A stretch of DNA of 64,000 nt from Saprospira grandis str. Lewin. GTDB taxonomy: Bacteria > Bacteroidota > Bacteroidia > Chitinophagales > Saprospiraceae. The notes under the pieces were generated by a model. That model worked only from the letters and a program-made list of their open reading frames with translations. It did not search any database and had not been told where the DNA came from. Location of the stretch: positions 2,652,001 to 2,716,000 of the forward strand of contig NC_016940.1 of the NCBI RefSeq assembly GCF_000250635.1. Reading direction: 5' to 3'. This document shows, piece after piece, positions 34,715 through 43,125 of the stretch. The position numbers and the translations under genes are program-made. How positions within the stretch are numbered: the stretch's first letter is position 1; each line of letters opens with the position of its first letter.

Positions 34715-35581
34715 CTAAAACTGCAGCAGCCTGAGTTGTTTGGGCAGCAACTGAAAATGCAGGGAGCTGGCCGAGCGAATAATGGGGTCCCCATCAATGC
34801 TAATTGGCCAATGGCTAGGCAATTCAAGTTGAATATCTTGAATGGATTGGGGGCTGGTTTTTGGGCCATTTAATAGGGCCTGCGGGAAGAGCAGTTGGCC
34901 CAGATGGGCTTTTTTCTCTTGGCTCTTCCAGCTAAAGCTTTCTTTGTCTTTTTGCAGGCCCACGGCAAAGTTAAAGAAGGGGGCTAGGGCTTGCTTTTGG
35001 CCATTGAGGGCAATTTCTGTTGGGCCAATTTGGCTTTGCTGCTTCCAGCTTTGAAAAAATTGCCATTTGGTCAGTAGGCGAATATTTTTGGGGGCTCTTT
35101 TTTGCAAGCCTTGATAATATTGGGCCAGCCAGCCCATCTGCACCAAATGAACAAAATAGCGTTGATAGGTTTTTTCTCCCCTTTTCCAGCTCAGCAGGCC
35201 TACATCTTGGTAGCTCATTTTGGGGTTGCGCATGCCTTGGGCCAGCCCTTTCCAGGGGCGGCGTTTGCTCCTTGGGGCGGCATAGTGGTTGCCCCAACCC
35301 AGCGGCAAATGGGCCAGACAGAGCTCCTCTACGGCTCGAAAAGACTGCCCTAAAAGGGCGTTGGCAGCGGCGTTGAGGCTACCATCGCCACCTAAAACCA
35401 GAAAATTTTGGCCCCCTTCTTTGAGGTAGAGTTGTATTTGCTGCAACATTTCTTGGCGGTTGCGGACATCTTGGCCCTCATAGGCTTGGCCGCTGGCCTT
35501 AATTTGCCGCTCTATTTTGGGCCAAAGCCTTAGCGCAGTAGCTTGGCGGGCTTTGGGGTTGCGTAAGATGTACCATTTCAT
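34715..35581 (-). CDS. Diacylglycerol/lipid kinase catalytic-domain protein (YegS/DagK-like)
   Basis: A 288-residue protein starting MKWYILRNPKARQATALRLW, which resembles the strand-turn opening of the DAGK fold. FLVLGGDGSLNAAANALLG (about residues 72-90) is the nucleotide-binding GGDGT-type motif with Ser in place of Thr. LPLGWGNHYA replaces the more usual P.GT.ND.A motif, so the second signature is degenerate. The C-terminal part is predicted beta-sandwich and rich in Gln and Lys. Expected to phosphorylate a lipid at the membrane, but the altered second motif leaves activity uncertain. No operon partner. Confidence 0.75.
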   Translation of the reverse strand: MKWYILRNPKARQATALRLWPKIERQIKASGQAYEGQDVRNRQEMLQQIQLYLKEGGQNFLVLGGDGSLNAAANALLGQSFRAVEELCLAHLPLGWGNHYAAPRSKRRPWKGLAQGMRNPKMSYQDVGLLSWKRGEKTYQRYFVHLVQMGWLAQYYQGLQKRAPKNIRLLTKWQFFQSWKQQSQIGPTEIALNGQKQALAPFFNFAVGLQKDKESFSWKSQEKKAHLGQLLFPQALLNGPKTSPQSIQDIQLELPSHWPISIDGDPIIRSASSLHFQLLPKQLRLLQF

Positions 35582-35612
35582 AAGAGAGCGGCTTTGGGTG
35601 GAAAATTGGGCC

Positions 35613-35750
35613 AGGGGCGGGCTTGGCCTAGCGATGTGCAGCAGTGGCCGTCAGGCCAGACCGAGCCGCTGAAAGCGGTGAAGGGCCGAGCAGACCTGCG
35701 AGCTGCGAAACGTAGCGCAGCAAGCGCAGCGCAGCTGAGGCCCCAAAAAA
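35613..35750 (-). repeat. GC-rich multi-hairpin element, copy 13
   Basis: Reverse orientation, ending CGCAGCTGAGGCCCCAAAAA. Contains GCCGCTGAAAGCGG and the CCTAGCGATGTGCAGCAGTG tail. Located in a divergent gap. Confidence 0.9.
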
Positions 35751-35909
35751 ATCAATTAAAAGATAAACATAAAAAAGGAGAGGAGGTTGTTTTGGGCGAG
35801 GCTAATTCTGGCAGGAAAAAACTATAACAAAAAGGGACAAAAGGCCAAAGGATACAGCTGGCTGCTGGAAAATGCTTATTTTTGGGGTCGAAATAAAAAG
35901 CAATCTACT

Positions 35910-36518
35910 ATGTTTAAGTCAGTCACATTTATTGTCAGCCTATTTTTGGTCTTGGGATTTGGCGCTTGCCAAAACGAAGCGGCCCCTCAGGAGGCTGCGC
36001 AGGAAGAAACGGCAGCCGCTTCTGCAGAGGAGCAGCATGGGCATCATGAGGGGCATGGGGCTGCGCCCGAGCCTTTGACGGAAGAGGGCCTGCATTATGG
36101 GCTAGAAAAAATTGATGGAGAAGGGGCCAAAACGGCGGCAGAAGTTGTTGCGGCTTTGCAGCTGGAGGACTTGGGGATGATTGCTTGGGGCGAGGGCCAA
36201 GAGTCGCCGGGTGTAGAAAATATTAAAGTGGAGGGAGAAATTGTGGAGATGTGTAAAATGTCGGGTTGTTGGTTTACGCTCAAGACGGCCGAGGGCCAAG
36301 AATTGATTGTGAGCACCGCGGAGCATAAGGCTTTGCCCAAAGAATTTATGGGGCAAACCATTGTGGCTGAGGGACCTGCCTTTAGAGTAGACATTTCGGC
36401 AGAGGAGCTACAAGCCCAAGCTCAGGCCGATGGGCAGAGCGAAGAAGAGGCGGCAAAAATCACAGAAGGACGGAGTGAATTTAACCTCATTGCCAAGGGC
36501 GTGATGTTGAAAAAGTAA
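35910..36518 (+). CDS. DUF4920 lipoprotein
   Basis: A 202-residue protein. The ATG at 35910 yields a lipoprotein signal with LGFGAC; an in-frame opening 123 bases earlier is not credible. A His/Glu-rich linker (EEQHGHHEGHGAAPE) could bind metal. Residues about 100-200 match the DUF4920 OB-fold: VEGEIVEMCKMSGCWFTLK with paired Cys, then AEELQAQAQADGQSEEEAAK and the closing FNLIAKGVML. The role is unknown; the Cys-x5-Cys-Trp pattern is the hallmark of the family. It precedes the tRNA-Lys cluster. Confidence 0.82.
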   Translation: MFKSVTFIVSLFLVLGFGACQNEAAPQEAAQEETAAASAEEQHGHHEGHGAAPEPLTEEGLHYGLEKIDGEGAKTAAEVVAALQLEDLGMIAWGEGQESPGVENIKVEGEIVEMCKMSGCWFTLKTAEGQELIVSTAEHKALPKEFMGQTIVAEGPAFRVDISAEELQAQAQADGQSEEEAAKITEGRSEFNLIAKGVMLKK

Positions 36519-36545
36519 GTTTTTTTGAAAAAAGGGCTAAAATAT

Positions 36546-36576
36546 TTTGGTCAAAAGAAATTCTTGCCTATTTTTG
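36546..36576 (+). promoter_or_regulatory. Bacteroidota promoter of the tRNA-Lys cluster
   Basis: TTTG at 36546-36549, then exactly 19 bases, then TATTTTTG at 36569-36576. The first tRNA begins 50 bases downstream. Confidence 0.8.
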
Positions 36577-36626
36577 CAACCGCTTAGGGAGGAAAACACT
36601 TTGTTTTTAACTTTAAGATTTGGATT

Positions 36627-36699
36627 GATTCCGTAGCTCAGCTGGTAGAGCATTTGACTTTTAATCAAAGGGTCCCGGGTTCGAACCCCGGCGGGATCA
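36627..36699 (+). tRNA. tRNA-Lys (anticodon TTT), copy 1
   Basis: 73 bases, full cloverleaf. Acceptor GATTCCG pairs with CGGGATC (one T-G pair). Anticodon loop CTTTTAA. No encoded CCA. Confidence 0.97.
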
Positions 36700-36732
36700 C
36701 AACATACAATATAAAGGCTAAATATCTGGATT

Positions 36733-36805
36733 GATTTCGTAGCTCAGCTGGTAGAGCATTTGACTTTTAATCAAAGGGTCCCGGGTTCGAACCCCGGCGA
36801 AATCA
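36733..36805 (+). tRNA. tRNA-Lys (anticodon TTT), copy 2
   Basis: Identical to copy 1 except in the acceptor stem, which is GATTTCG paired with CGAAATC. Confidence 0.97.
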
Positions 36806-36841
36806 CAAGAAAAATTTATATAGAGTTTAGCCTTTTAGGTT

Positions 36842-36914
36842 GATTTCGTAGCTCAGCTGGTAGAGCATTTGACTTTTAATCAAAGGGTCCCGGGTTCGAA
36901 CCCCGGCGAAATCA
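36842..36914 (+). tRNA. tRNA-Lys (anticodon TTT), copy 3
   Basis: Identical to copy 2 over all 73 bases. Followed immediately by a terminator. Confidence 0.97.
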
Positions 36915-36918
36915 CGCA

Positions 36919-36950
36919 AACCGCTTCCAATTTTGGAGGCGGTTTTTTTT
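36919..36950 (+). terminator. Intrinsic terminator of the tRNA-Lys cluster
   Basis: 11-bp stem AACCGCTTCCA / TGGAGGCGGTT with one G-T pair, then a run of T. Confidence 0.93.
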
Positions 36951-37024
36951 ATGTCTATTTTAGACTATTTGCCTCAATTTCAGCCCTTAAAATTTTGCAC
37001 CGCTTTTTTTCGCTTCAAAAGCTT

Positions 37025-37032
37025 TATCTTTG
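37025..37032 (+). promoter_or_regulatory. Candidate -7 box for the second surface protein
   Basis: TATCTTTG, 71 bases before the start at 37104. The nearest upstream TTTG (36994-36997) is 27 bases away, longer than usual. Confidence 0.45.
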
Positions 37033-37103
37033 GGCGGGCCTAGCGCAGAAAGCTGGGCTTTGGCTTGAGCGGGGGAATTCTTAAAAGACTTCTTTAGTGT
37101 TTT

Positions 37104-40100
37104 ATGAAAAACTTACTTAATTTTAGCCATCAGAATATACCTTCAATAACTCGTTTTTTGAGCATGCATTTACCTCTACAATTTATCAGCAAATCGGCTA
37201 TTATAGCAGCGCTTACGGTTAGTTTTTGCTGGAGCAGTATCTTTAGTCATCAACTTTCTGCCCAATGTGATTTACAAATTGAAAGCTTGCTCTTGAGTGA
37301 TGCGAGTTGTGGGCAGTCTAATGGCGAAGCTAGCGTTATTGTTACTGGCGGACAGGCGCCAATTAGTTATCAATGGTCTAATGGGGGAACTACCTCGGCC
37401 ATTTCTTCTTTGGCGGCGGGCAACTATCAGCTTACGGTTAGCGATGGGGCGGCTTGCCGGCAAATTATTCCCTTTAGCATTAGTCATCAGGATGGGCCTA
37501 GCCAAACGGCGGTCATTCAGGCTGATGACTGTAATACTTCGGTAAACACAGGAGAAATTGCGTTTAGCTTTACGGGCCAAGCGCCTTTTTCTTTAAACTA
37601 TAGCGGTCCACAATCGGCTACTTTAACCAACTTGAACAACCTAGATACGCTTAATCAATTGACTGCTGGAGAGTATAGCTTCATTTTGGTAGATGCCAAT
37701 GGCTGTAGCTCGGCTTTCCGCCTAGAGGTCCCTACAAATGGAGGTATTTTGCTGGGTAGCGCAGTAGATGTCAACCCTGCCTGCGGGGGCGGAACCAATG
37801 GTTCTTTTACCACTACGCCCACTACGGGTAGCGTGCCCTTTGATTATTACTTGAACGGAACCTTTATTGGGCAGCAATTTGGTCCAAATACTTTTGTCAA
37901 CCTGACCGCAGGCGTTTATACTATCGAGGTGATTGATGTGAATGGCTGTAGCGGTTTTGATACTTTGGTCCTCGATGAGGCTGGAGCAACTACACTCAAT
38001 CCCGCCAACTTTACAATTACGGCAAACAACTGTGCAGGGGCCAATGCTGGAGTTATTGATGATAACGGAAGTTGCCCAACTTGTGAAGTTTATGAATTGA
38101 GCTCTGGCCAATTGGTCGGAAATACGCCACAAACTAACTTGCCCGCTGGCCGCTATGAGGTTCGCTTGCAAACTGGGGGCTGCCAATCTTTTCTGCCTGT
38201 AGAAATTAGAACGCCTAACTACTGGACCCTAGAGGTACAAACGGCCAATCCCGCCTGTGTAGCTGGCGATATTGATTTGACTGTAACTGGGGCCAACTCG
38301 CCTTATACTTTTCTTTGGTCTAATGGTGCCACTACAGAGGACCTCTCTAGTGTAGCGCCCGGCAACTATAGCCTTACGCTAACCGATGCCCAAGGCTGCC
38401 AGATTCAACAAAATAATATCGAGCTTTTGGCTTGCTCTTCTGTAGATACTGTTCGCCCTATGGTTTATGTGAACCAAAGCGGAACCTATTGTATGGATAC
38501 TACCCAATTGCCCGGCAATTTGCAAACGGTAAATAACCTAGGCTGCTCGCCACTTAACTTTGGTGCGGTAGCCAATATTAACGCCAATACGGCTTGCTTC
38601 GATTATATCGGAAACAATACCGCTGGACAGGATACCCTCTGCTGGGAGGTTTGTGATAATAACGGTTTTTGTGATACCACTATTTATATCTTTACCCTAG
38701 CCCCTCAGCCCGATACGGCTATTATTGATGTGGCGGCTGGCTCTGCAGTAGTCGATACCTGCCCTATCAATATTCAGTTTGCTGGAACCCTGGCTTCGGT
38801 CAATAATCTCGGTTGCGATTTGCAAACCGTAGGCGGAATTAGCGTAGATCCTACTACGGGCTGCGCTTCTTATACCCCCGCCGCCCCTCAACAAAACTCT
38901 GGCATTCGAGCCGATACAGTTTGTGTGGAGCTTTGCGATAATAATGGCGTTTGCGATACGATGGTCTATATCTTTAATAACTTGGAGCCGAACTGTCGCG
39001 ACCTTTTACCCGATACGATCACGAGCCAACTCACCGATTGCTCTGTTCTCGAGACTTGTATTAGCAATATTCCTTTGGATAGCGTGCAGTCTGGCGATTA
39101 TAGCTTTACGCTCAATGGCCAACCCTATACCGGCGGTTTTGCCGCTTGTAATGAAGTGACCCGCATCCAGTATCCCGTGATTTTGGTCCCTAACTGCTCT
39201 GGCGCTTTTGAGGTGAGCTGGACCGCCAATGGCGTTTTCTACGGCCCCGATACGGTGGCTGGCCTTTTGGGCGTGGTCAACTTTATGAATATCAATGACG
39301 GAAATACCTTCTGGAGCATCAATGCGGATAGCTCGGTTATTATCGGGACCAATACGACTTCAACGACCAATTACAATAATCTCAATATTAGCTGTATTCC
39401 TTCCGGAACGGTTTCTAATGTAGGCCCTACGGTCCAACCTCAGTACGCTCAAGGAACGGTCCTTAGCTTTCCCGCTCAAGGAACTTATAATTTGGTGGTG
39501 AATGGCCCGCTCAACTGTAGCGATGCCGCTTTAGTAAATTTGTATTGTGCCACTACCGAACAATTTGAAGATACCATTTTGGTCGGTGAGCAGTTTACTT
39601 TCTGCCTAGATACCACGGAGGTGCCTTCTTTAGATACGGTCTATAATTTCTGCGCCAATGCTTCTTCTGGAGCCGTGAACTTTATTATTGACCAACAAAC
39701 CGCCTGCGTGACTTATATCGGCGATAGCCTAGGAAGCGATCTCGGCTGCTTCTTGGTATGTTCCAATAACGGCGCTTGCGATACTTCTTACCTTTTTGTG
39801 GAGGTGGCACTTCCCGCCCCCATCGCTCAAGATGATACCCTAGAGCTGATTTTTGGCCAAAATACGGCTACTATTGATGTTTGTCTCAATGATAGCTTCA
39901 ATACCGCCAATTATACGGTGGCTGCCCTCAGCCAACCCAACCTGGGCCAAATCAACCAGAACGATTGCTCTTTTACTTATACCCTTAATCCCGGCTTCTG
40001 CGGAGATGATGCCTTCGATTATGTGATTTTCAATCCTTGGGGCGCCGATACCGCTACGGTTTATATCGATATCCCCTGTAGCCCTTTCACGATTTATGAC

Positions 40101-40346
40101 GGCTTCTCTCCCAACAATGACGGAGTAAACGACTTTATGGTCATCGAAACCATTCAGAATTTCCCCGGCAATGAGGTGGTGGTCTATAACCGCTGGGGCA
40201 ATGAGGTTTTCCGCCAAGAGGATTACCAAAATGACTGGAACGGTACTTTCCAAGGAAATGACCTACCCGATGGCGATTATTACCTGATTGTTTACGGAAC
40301 CGATGGCGTTCTTTTAGGCCGCCAATGGATTCGGATCAATCGCTAG
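37104..40346 (+). CDS. SprB-like surface protein with gliding/T9SS type B C-terminal domain
   Basis: A 1080-residue protein. The first ATG (37104) gives a long leader; an internal ATG at 37164 (MHLPLQFISKSAIIAAL) would give a shorter signal peptide ending LSAQ. SprB-type repeats are visible (SYQWSNGGTTSAISSLAAGN, APGNYSLTLTDAQGCQ). Two or three cysteine-rich modules share the pattern DTLC.E.CDNNG.CDT. The C-terminus (YDGFSPNNDGVNDFMVIETI, VYNRWGNEVFRQ, NDWNGTFQGNDLPDGDYY) is the gliding-associated, type B T9SS signal. Expected on the cell surface. It is followed by a PorE-like gene, probably on the same strand unit, with a GC-rich element between. Confidence 0.92.
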   Translation: MKNLLNFSHQNIPSITRFLSMHLPLQFISKSAIIAALTVSFCWSSIFSHQLSAQCDLQIESLLLSDASCGQSNGEASVIVTGGQAPISYQWSNGGTTSAISSLAAGNYQLTVSDGAACRQIIPFSISHQDGPSQTAVIQADDCNTSVNTGEIAFSFTGQAPFSLNYSGPQSATLTNLNNLDTLNQLTAGEYSFILVDANGCSSAFRLEVPTNGGILLGSAVDVNPACGGGTNGSFTTTPTTGSVPFDYYLNGTFIGQQFGPNTFVNLTAGVYTIEVIDVNGCSGFDTLVLDEAGATTLNPANFTITANNCAGANAGVIDDNGSCPTCEVYELSSGQLVGNTPQTNLPAGRYEVRLQTGGCQSFLPVEIRTPNYWTLEVQTANPACVAGDIDLTVTGANSPYTFLWSNGATTEDLSSVAPGNYSLTLTDAQGCQIQQNNIELLACSSVDTVRPMVYVNQSGTYCMDTTQLPGNLQTVNNLGCSPLNFGAVANINANTACFDYIGNNTAGQDTLCWEVCDNNGFCDTTIYIFTLAPQPDTAIIDVAAGSAVVDTCPINIQFAGTLASVNNLGCDLQTVGGISVDPTTGCASYTPAAPQQNSGIRADTVCVELCDNNGVCDTMVYIFNNLEPNCRDLLPDTITSQLTDCSVLETCISNIPLDSVQSGDYSFTLNGQPYTGGFAACNEVTRIQYPVILVPNCSGAFEVSWTANGVFYGPDTVAGLLGVVNFMNINDGNTFWSINADSSVIIGTNTTSTTNYNNLNISCIPSGTVSNVGPTVQPQYAQGTVLSFPAQGTYNLVVNGPLNCSDAALVNLYCATTEQFEDTILVGEQFTFCLDTTEVPSLDTVYNFCANASSGAVNFIIDQQTACVTYIGDSLGSDLGCFLVCSNNGACDTSYLFVEVALPAPIAQDDTLELIFGQNTATIDVCLNDSFNTANYTVAALSQPNLGQINQNDCSFTYTLNPGFCGDDAFDYVIFNPWGADTATVYIDIPCSPFTIYDGFSPNNDGVNDFMVIETIQNFPGNEVVVYNRWGNEVFRQEDYQNDWNGTFQGNDLPDGDYYLIVYGTDGVLLGRQWIRINR

Positions 40347-40356
40347 ATGAGGGCTC

Positions 40357-40503
40357 TTTTAGAGGGGCTTCCCCGCCCTGCGGGCGGGTCGGGCTGTTTC
40401 GCAGCTCGCTCTTCGCTCGGCCCTTCAGCGCTAAAGCGCTTCGGTCTGGCCCTGCGGGCCACTGCTGTCCATCCCTAAGCCTGCGGCGGCTTCGCCGCCT
40501 GCA
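40357..40503 (+). repeat. GC-rich multi-hairpin element, copy 14
   Basis: Begins about 10 bases after the surface-protein stop, in sense orientation. It has GGGGCTTCCCCGCC as a variant opening, then CAGCGCTAAAGCGCT and CGGCGGCTTCGCCGCC. Confidence 0.9.
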
Positions 40504-40567
40504 AAACCGCAAAAGGAGCAGATTTTTATATTATCGACCCTTTACGCTTTCAAAAGCTTTTTCTAAT

Positions 40568-42847
40568 ATGACATCCATCTTATCCCGCCTTTGTTTAGCC
40601 TTTTTCTGCCTAGCGCTAGCCAGCACAGGCCTAGAGGCACAATCTGCCAAGCTGACTAAGGCCAATAAGTTCTACCAACAACTGAACTTTAGAAAGGCCA
40701 TCGAACTCTACGAAAAGATTTTGGCCAAGAAAACAGAGCCCGAGGCCCTCTTCAATCTTCCCGATTGCTACCGCCGTATCGGCGATTACCAAAAGGCCGA
40801 ACGCTGGTACGCCAAAGCAGTCCTCCACCCCGAAGCCAATGCCGAGCTCTATTTTTATTTGGGCCTCTCTCAATTGTCTAATAATCGGCCCCAAGAGGCC
40901 CGGGTGAGCTTCGAGAAGTTTAGAGAACTCGCCCCCGGCGATCTCCGTGGCCCCCAACTCATTGAGGCCTGCGACGATAGCTTAAGAACGCTGCTCAATA
41001 ATAGTGGAGCCCTCTATATCGTCCGAAATGTTCGAGAAATTAACACCAAATACGATGAGTTTGGCCTCAATACACACCGTAAGGGGATTGTCTATTGCGC
41101 CGAAAGAGATACCGGAGCCGCTCCGCTATTTTTTCAGTCCGCCTGGACCGGCCGCCCCTTTGTCGATGTCTATTATTGCGATCGCCGCCTCGTCGATGAG
41201 GAAACTAAGGCTTATAAGTATGGCAAATCTCGCCCCTTCGATAAGATTGTAGATACTCGCTATCATGATGGGCCCGTGGCTTTCTCTCCCGATGGAACCA
41301 CCATGTACTTTACCCGAAATTATTTCCAAAAAGGAAAGGTAGAACGAGATGGGGCCGGTATTGTCCAAACTCAAATTATGAGTACTAAAATGACCAATAC
41401 AGGCTGGGAGAAAAAAGGCCGCCGCGTCGATTTTGCCCGCAAGTCTTATTCTGTGGCCCACCCCACTCTCAATGCAGAAGGCGATAAAATGTACTTCGCC
41501 TCAGATATGCCCGGAGGCTTTGGTCGTATGGACCTCTACGTTTCTTATCTAGAAGGTAGCGGCTGGAGCGAACCCATTAACCTCGGCCCCGAAATTAACA
41601 CCGAAGGCGATGAGGTCTTCCCCTGGCTTGCCGCTGACGGAACGCTTTATTTTGCCTCTGATGGACATACGGGCCTCGGTGGACTCGATGTTTATTCTTC
41701 TAAGGCTTATAAGGGCCGATGGAGACCCCTAGAAAATCTAGGTTCTCCCATCAATAGCCGCTTCGATGATTTTGCCTATATGCAAGATGATAGCTCCGGA
41801 ATCTCTGGCTATTTCTCTTCTAACCGAGATAGCGCAGTGGGCGCTACCGATATTTTCTTCTTTACTAAGTTAGCCGTCAATACAGAACTACTCGTTTTTG
41901 ATAAGTTGACAGGTAGGGGGGTAGATGAGGTGAGCCTAACTTCTGATTGCTTTCCTCGTAAAGAGTATCTAACCGATGTAGATGGAAAGGTCCAACTCCA
42001 ATTGCCGCTCAATAGAAGCTGTACCTTTGAGGTCTTTTCTCCTGCCTTTGGCGATACGTCAGTAACTATTTCTACAGAAGGCTACGCTATGGGAGCCCGC
42101 CTCTTTATTCAGGTGCCCACGGTGGCCAAAAAACTGGAAATTAAAGTAGAGGGCCAAGTCCTGGATGACAAAACCGGAGAACCCCTAGCCAATGCGCAGG
42201 TAGAACTCCTAAGCAACTGCCAAAAAGGAACAACCAAAGGCAGCACCGATGCCGAAGGTAATTATAGCCTAAAGGCCTTGGCCAATTGCCAGTATGTAAT
42301 CAAGGCTAGCAAAGAAGGCTATTTTACTAGCACCAATAAGTTTAGTACCCTCAATATTGATGAGGATACTACCTTTAATGCGAATGTGGCCCTGCCCGAA
42401 CTCTTCAAGCTAGAGGATCCCAATAATCCAAATGGACAAGAGGGTAGCTTTGGTGGCGGAAACCCCGATGGCTTTGAAGGAGAACAGGTCTACCAAATTG
42501 ATGCAATTTATTATGATTACGATCAAGATCGCATCAACCTAGAACGCTCTACGGGGCTGCAACAATTGCTCGATATTATGGTCAATAATCCCGATTTGGT
42601 AGTAGAGATTCGCTCGCATACCGATTCTCGTGGAGATGCCAATTATAATTTGGAGCTCTCTGCTCGCAGAGCAAAATCAGTAGCCGATTACCTGATTGAA
42701 AAGGGCATCTCTGAGGCCCGTTTGAGCTATTTGGGCTTAGGCGAAAGCCAACTACTCAATGGTTGCGATGATTTTAGTAGCTGTGATGAAGCTCAGCATG
42801 GCGAAAACCGCCGAACAGAGTTTAGAGTGATTCGCCAAAATAAATAA
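40568..42847 (+). CDS. PorE-like OmpA-family protein (TPR, beta-propeller, CRD, OmpA_C)
   Basis: A 759-residue protein. The start MTSILSRLCLAFFCLALAST at 40568 gives a signal peptide ending LEAQ; the open frame before it is a repeat. Domains in order: TPR helices (about 30-130), a PD40/WD40-like propeller (about 160-520, with SPDGTTMYFTRN, HPTLNAEGDKMYFASDMPGG, YFASDGHTGLGGLDVY), a carboxypeptidase-regulatory-like domain (about 525-620, VEGQVLDDKTGEPLANAQVE), and OmpA_C (about 650-755, EIRSHTDSRGDANYNLELSA) that binds peptidoglycan. This order matches PorE, a T9SS envelope component, but such proteins have several paralogues. A role anchoring the adjacent surface protein or the secretion machine is inferred. 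Confidence 0.88.
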   Translation: MTSILSRLCLAFFCLALASTGLEAQSAKLTKANKFYQQLNFRKAIELYEKILAKKTEPEALFNLPDCYRRIGDYQKAERWYAKAVLHPEANAELYFYLGLSQLSNNRPQEARVSFEKFRELAPGDLRGPQLIEACDDSLRTLLNNSGALYIVRNVREINTKYDEFGLNTHRKGIVYCAERDTGAAPLFFQSAWTGRPFVDVYYCDRRLVDEETKAYKYGKSRPFDKIVDTRYHDGPVAFSPDGTTMYFTRNYFQKGKVERDGAGIVQTQIMSTKMTNTGWEKKGRRVDFARKSYSVAHPTLNAEGDKMYFASDMPGGFGRMDLYVSYLEGSGWSEPINLGPEINTEGDEVFPWLAADGTLYFASDGHTGLGGLDVYSSKAYKGRWRPLENLGSPINSRFDDFAYMQDDSSGISGYFSSNRDSAVGATDIFFFTKLAVNTELLVFDKLTGRGVDEVSLTSDCFPRKEYLTDVDGKVQLQLPLNRSCTFEVFSPAFGDTSVTISTEGYAMGARLFIQVPTVAKKLEIKVEGQVLDDKTGEPLANAQVELLSNCQKGTTKGSTDAEGNYSLKALANCQYVIKASKEGYFTSTNKFSTLNIDEDTTFNANVALPELFKLEDPNNPNGQEGSFGGGNPDGFEGEQVYQIDAIYYDYDQDRINLERSTGLQQLLDIMVNNPDLVVEIRSHTDSRGDANYNLELSARRAKSVADYLIEKGISEARLSYLGLGESQLLNGCDDFSSCDEAQHGENRRTEFRVIRQNK

Positions 42848-42867
42848 TGACCGTTATTGGTCCAAGG

Positions 42868-42909
42868 AAAAGGGGAGAAACAGCTTATTGCTGTTTCTCC
42901 CCTTTTTTT
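42868..42909 (+). terminator. Intrinsic terminator after the PorE-like gene
   Basis: 17-bp stem from AAAAGGGGAGAAACAGC (42868-42884) and its complement, loop TTATT, then a T-run. Confidence 0.94.
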
Positions 42910-43098
42910 AGGGCCCTACAGGCGGCTTTGCCGCCGCAAAGGAGCGCAGCGACGCGGCTGAGGGGCTGTAGCAGGGCCGCCGAAGGCGGCAGACCCAAGG
43001 CTTTTGTAGCGCAGCGAAAAAGCCTGCAGGGCCGAGCAGACCTGCGAGCTGCGGAATGGCCCGACCCAGCCGAAGGCTGGGGCAGCCCCAAAAAAAAG
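42908..43098 (-). repeat. GC-rich multi-hairpin element, copy 15
   Basis: Reverse orientation, so it reads in the sense direction of the helical secreted-protein gene on the minus strand (after a short AAGGGC-rich hairpin). It ends CCCAGCCGAAGGCTGGGGCA on the + strand. Confidence 0.9.
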
Positions 43099-43125
43099 CC
43101 CTTCAAAATAGAAGGGCAAAACGGA

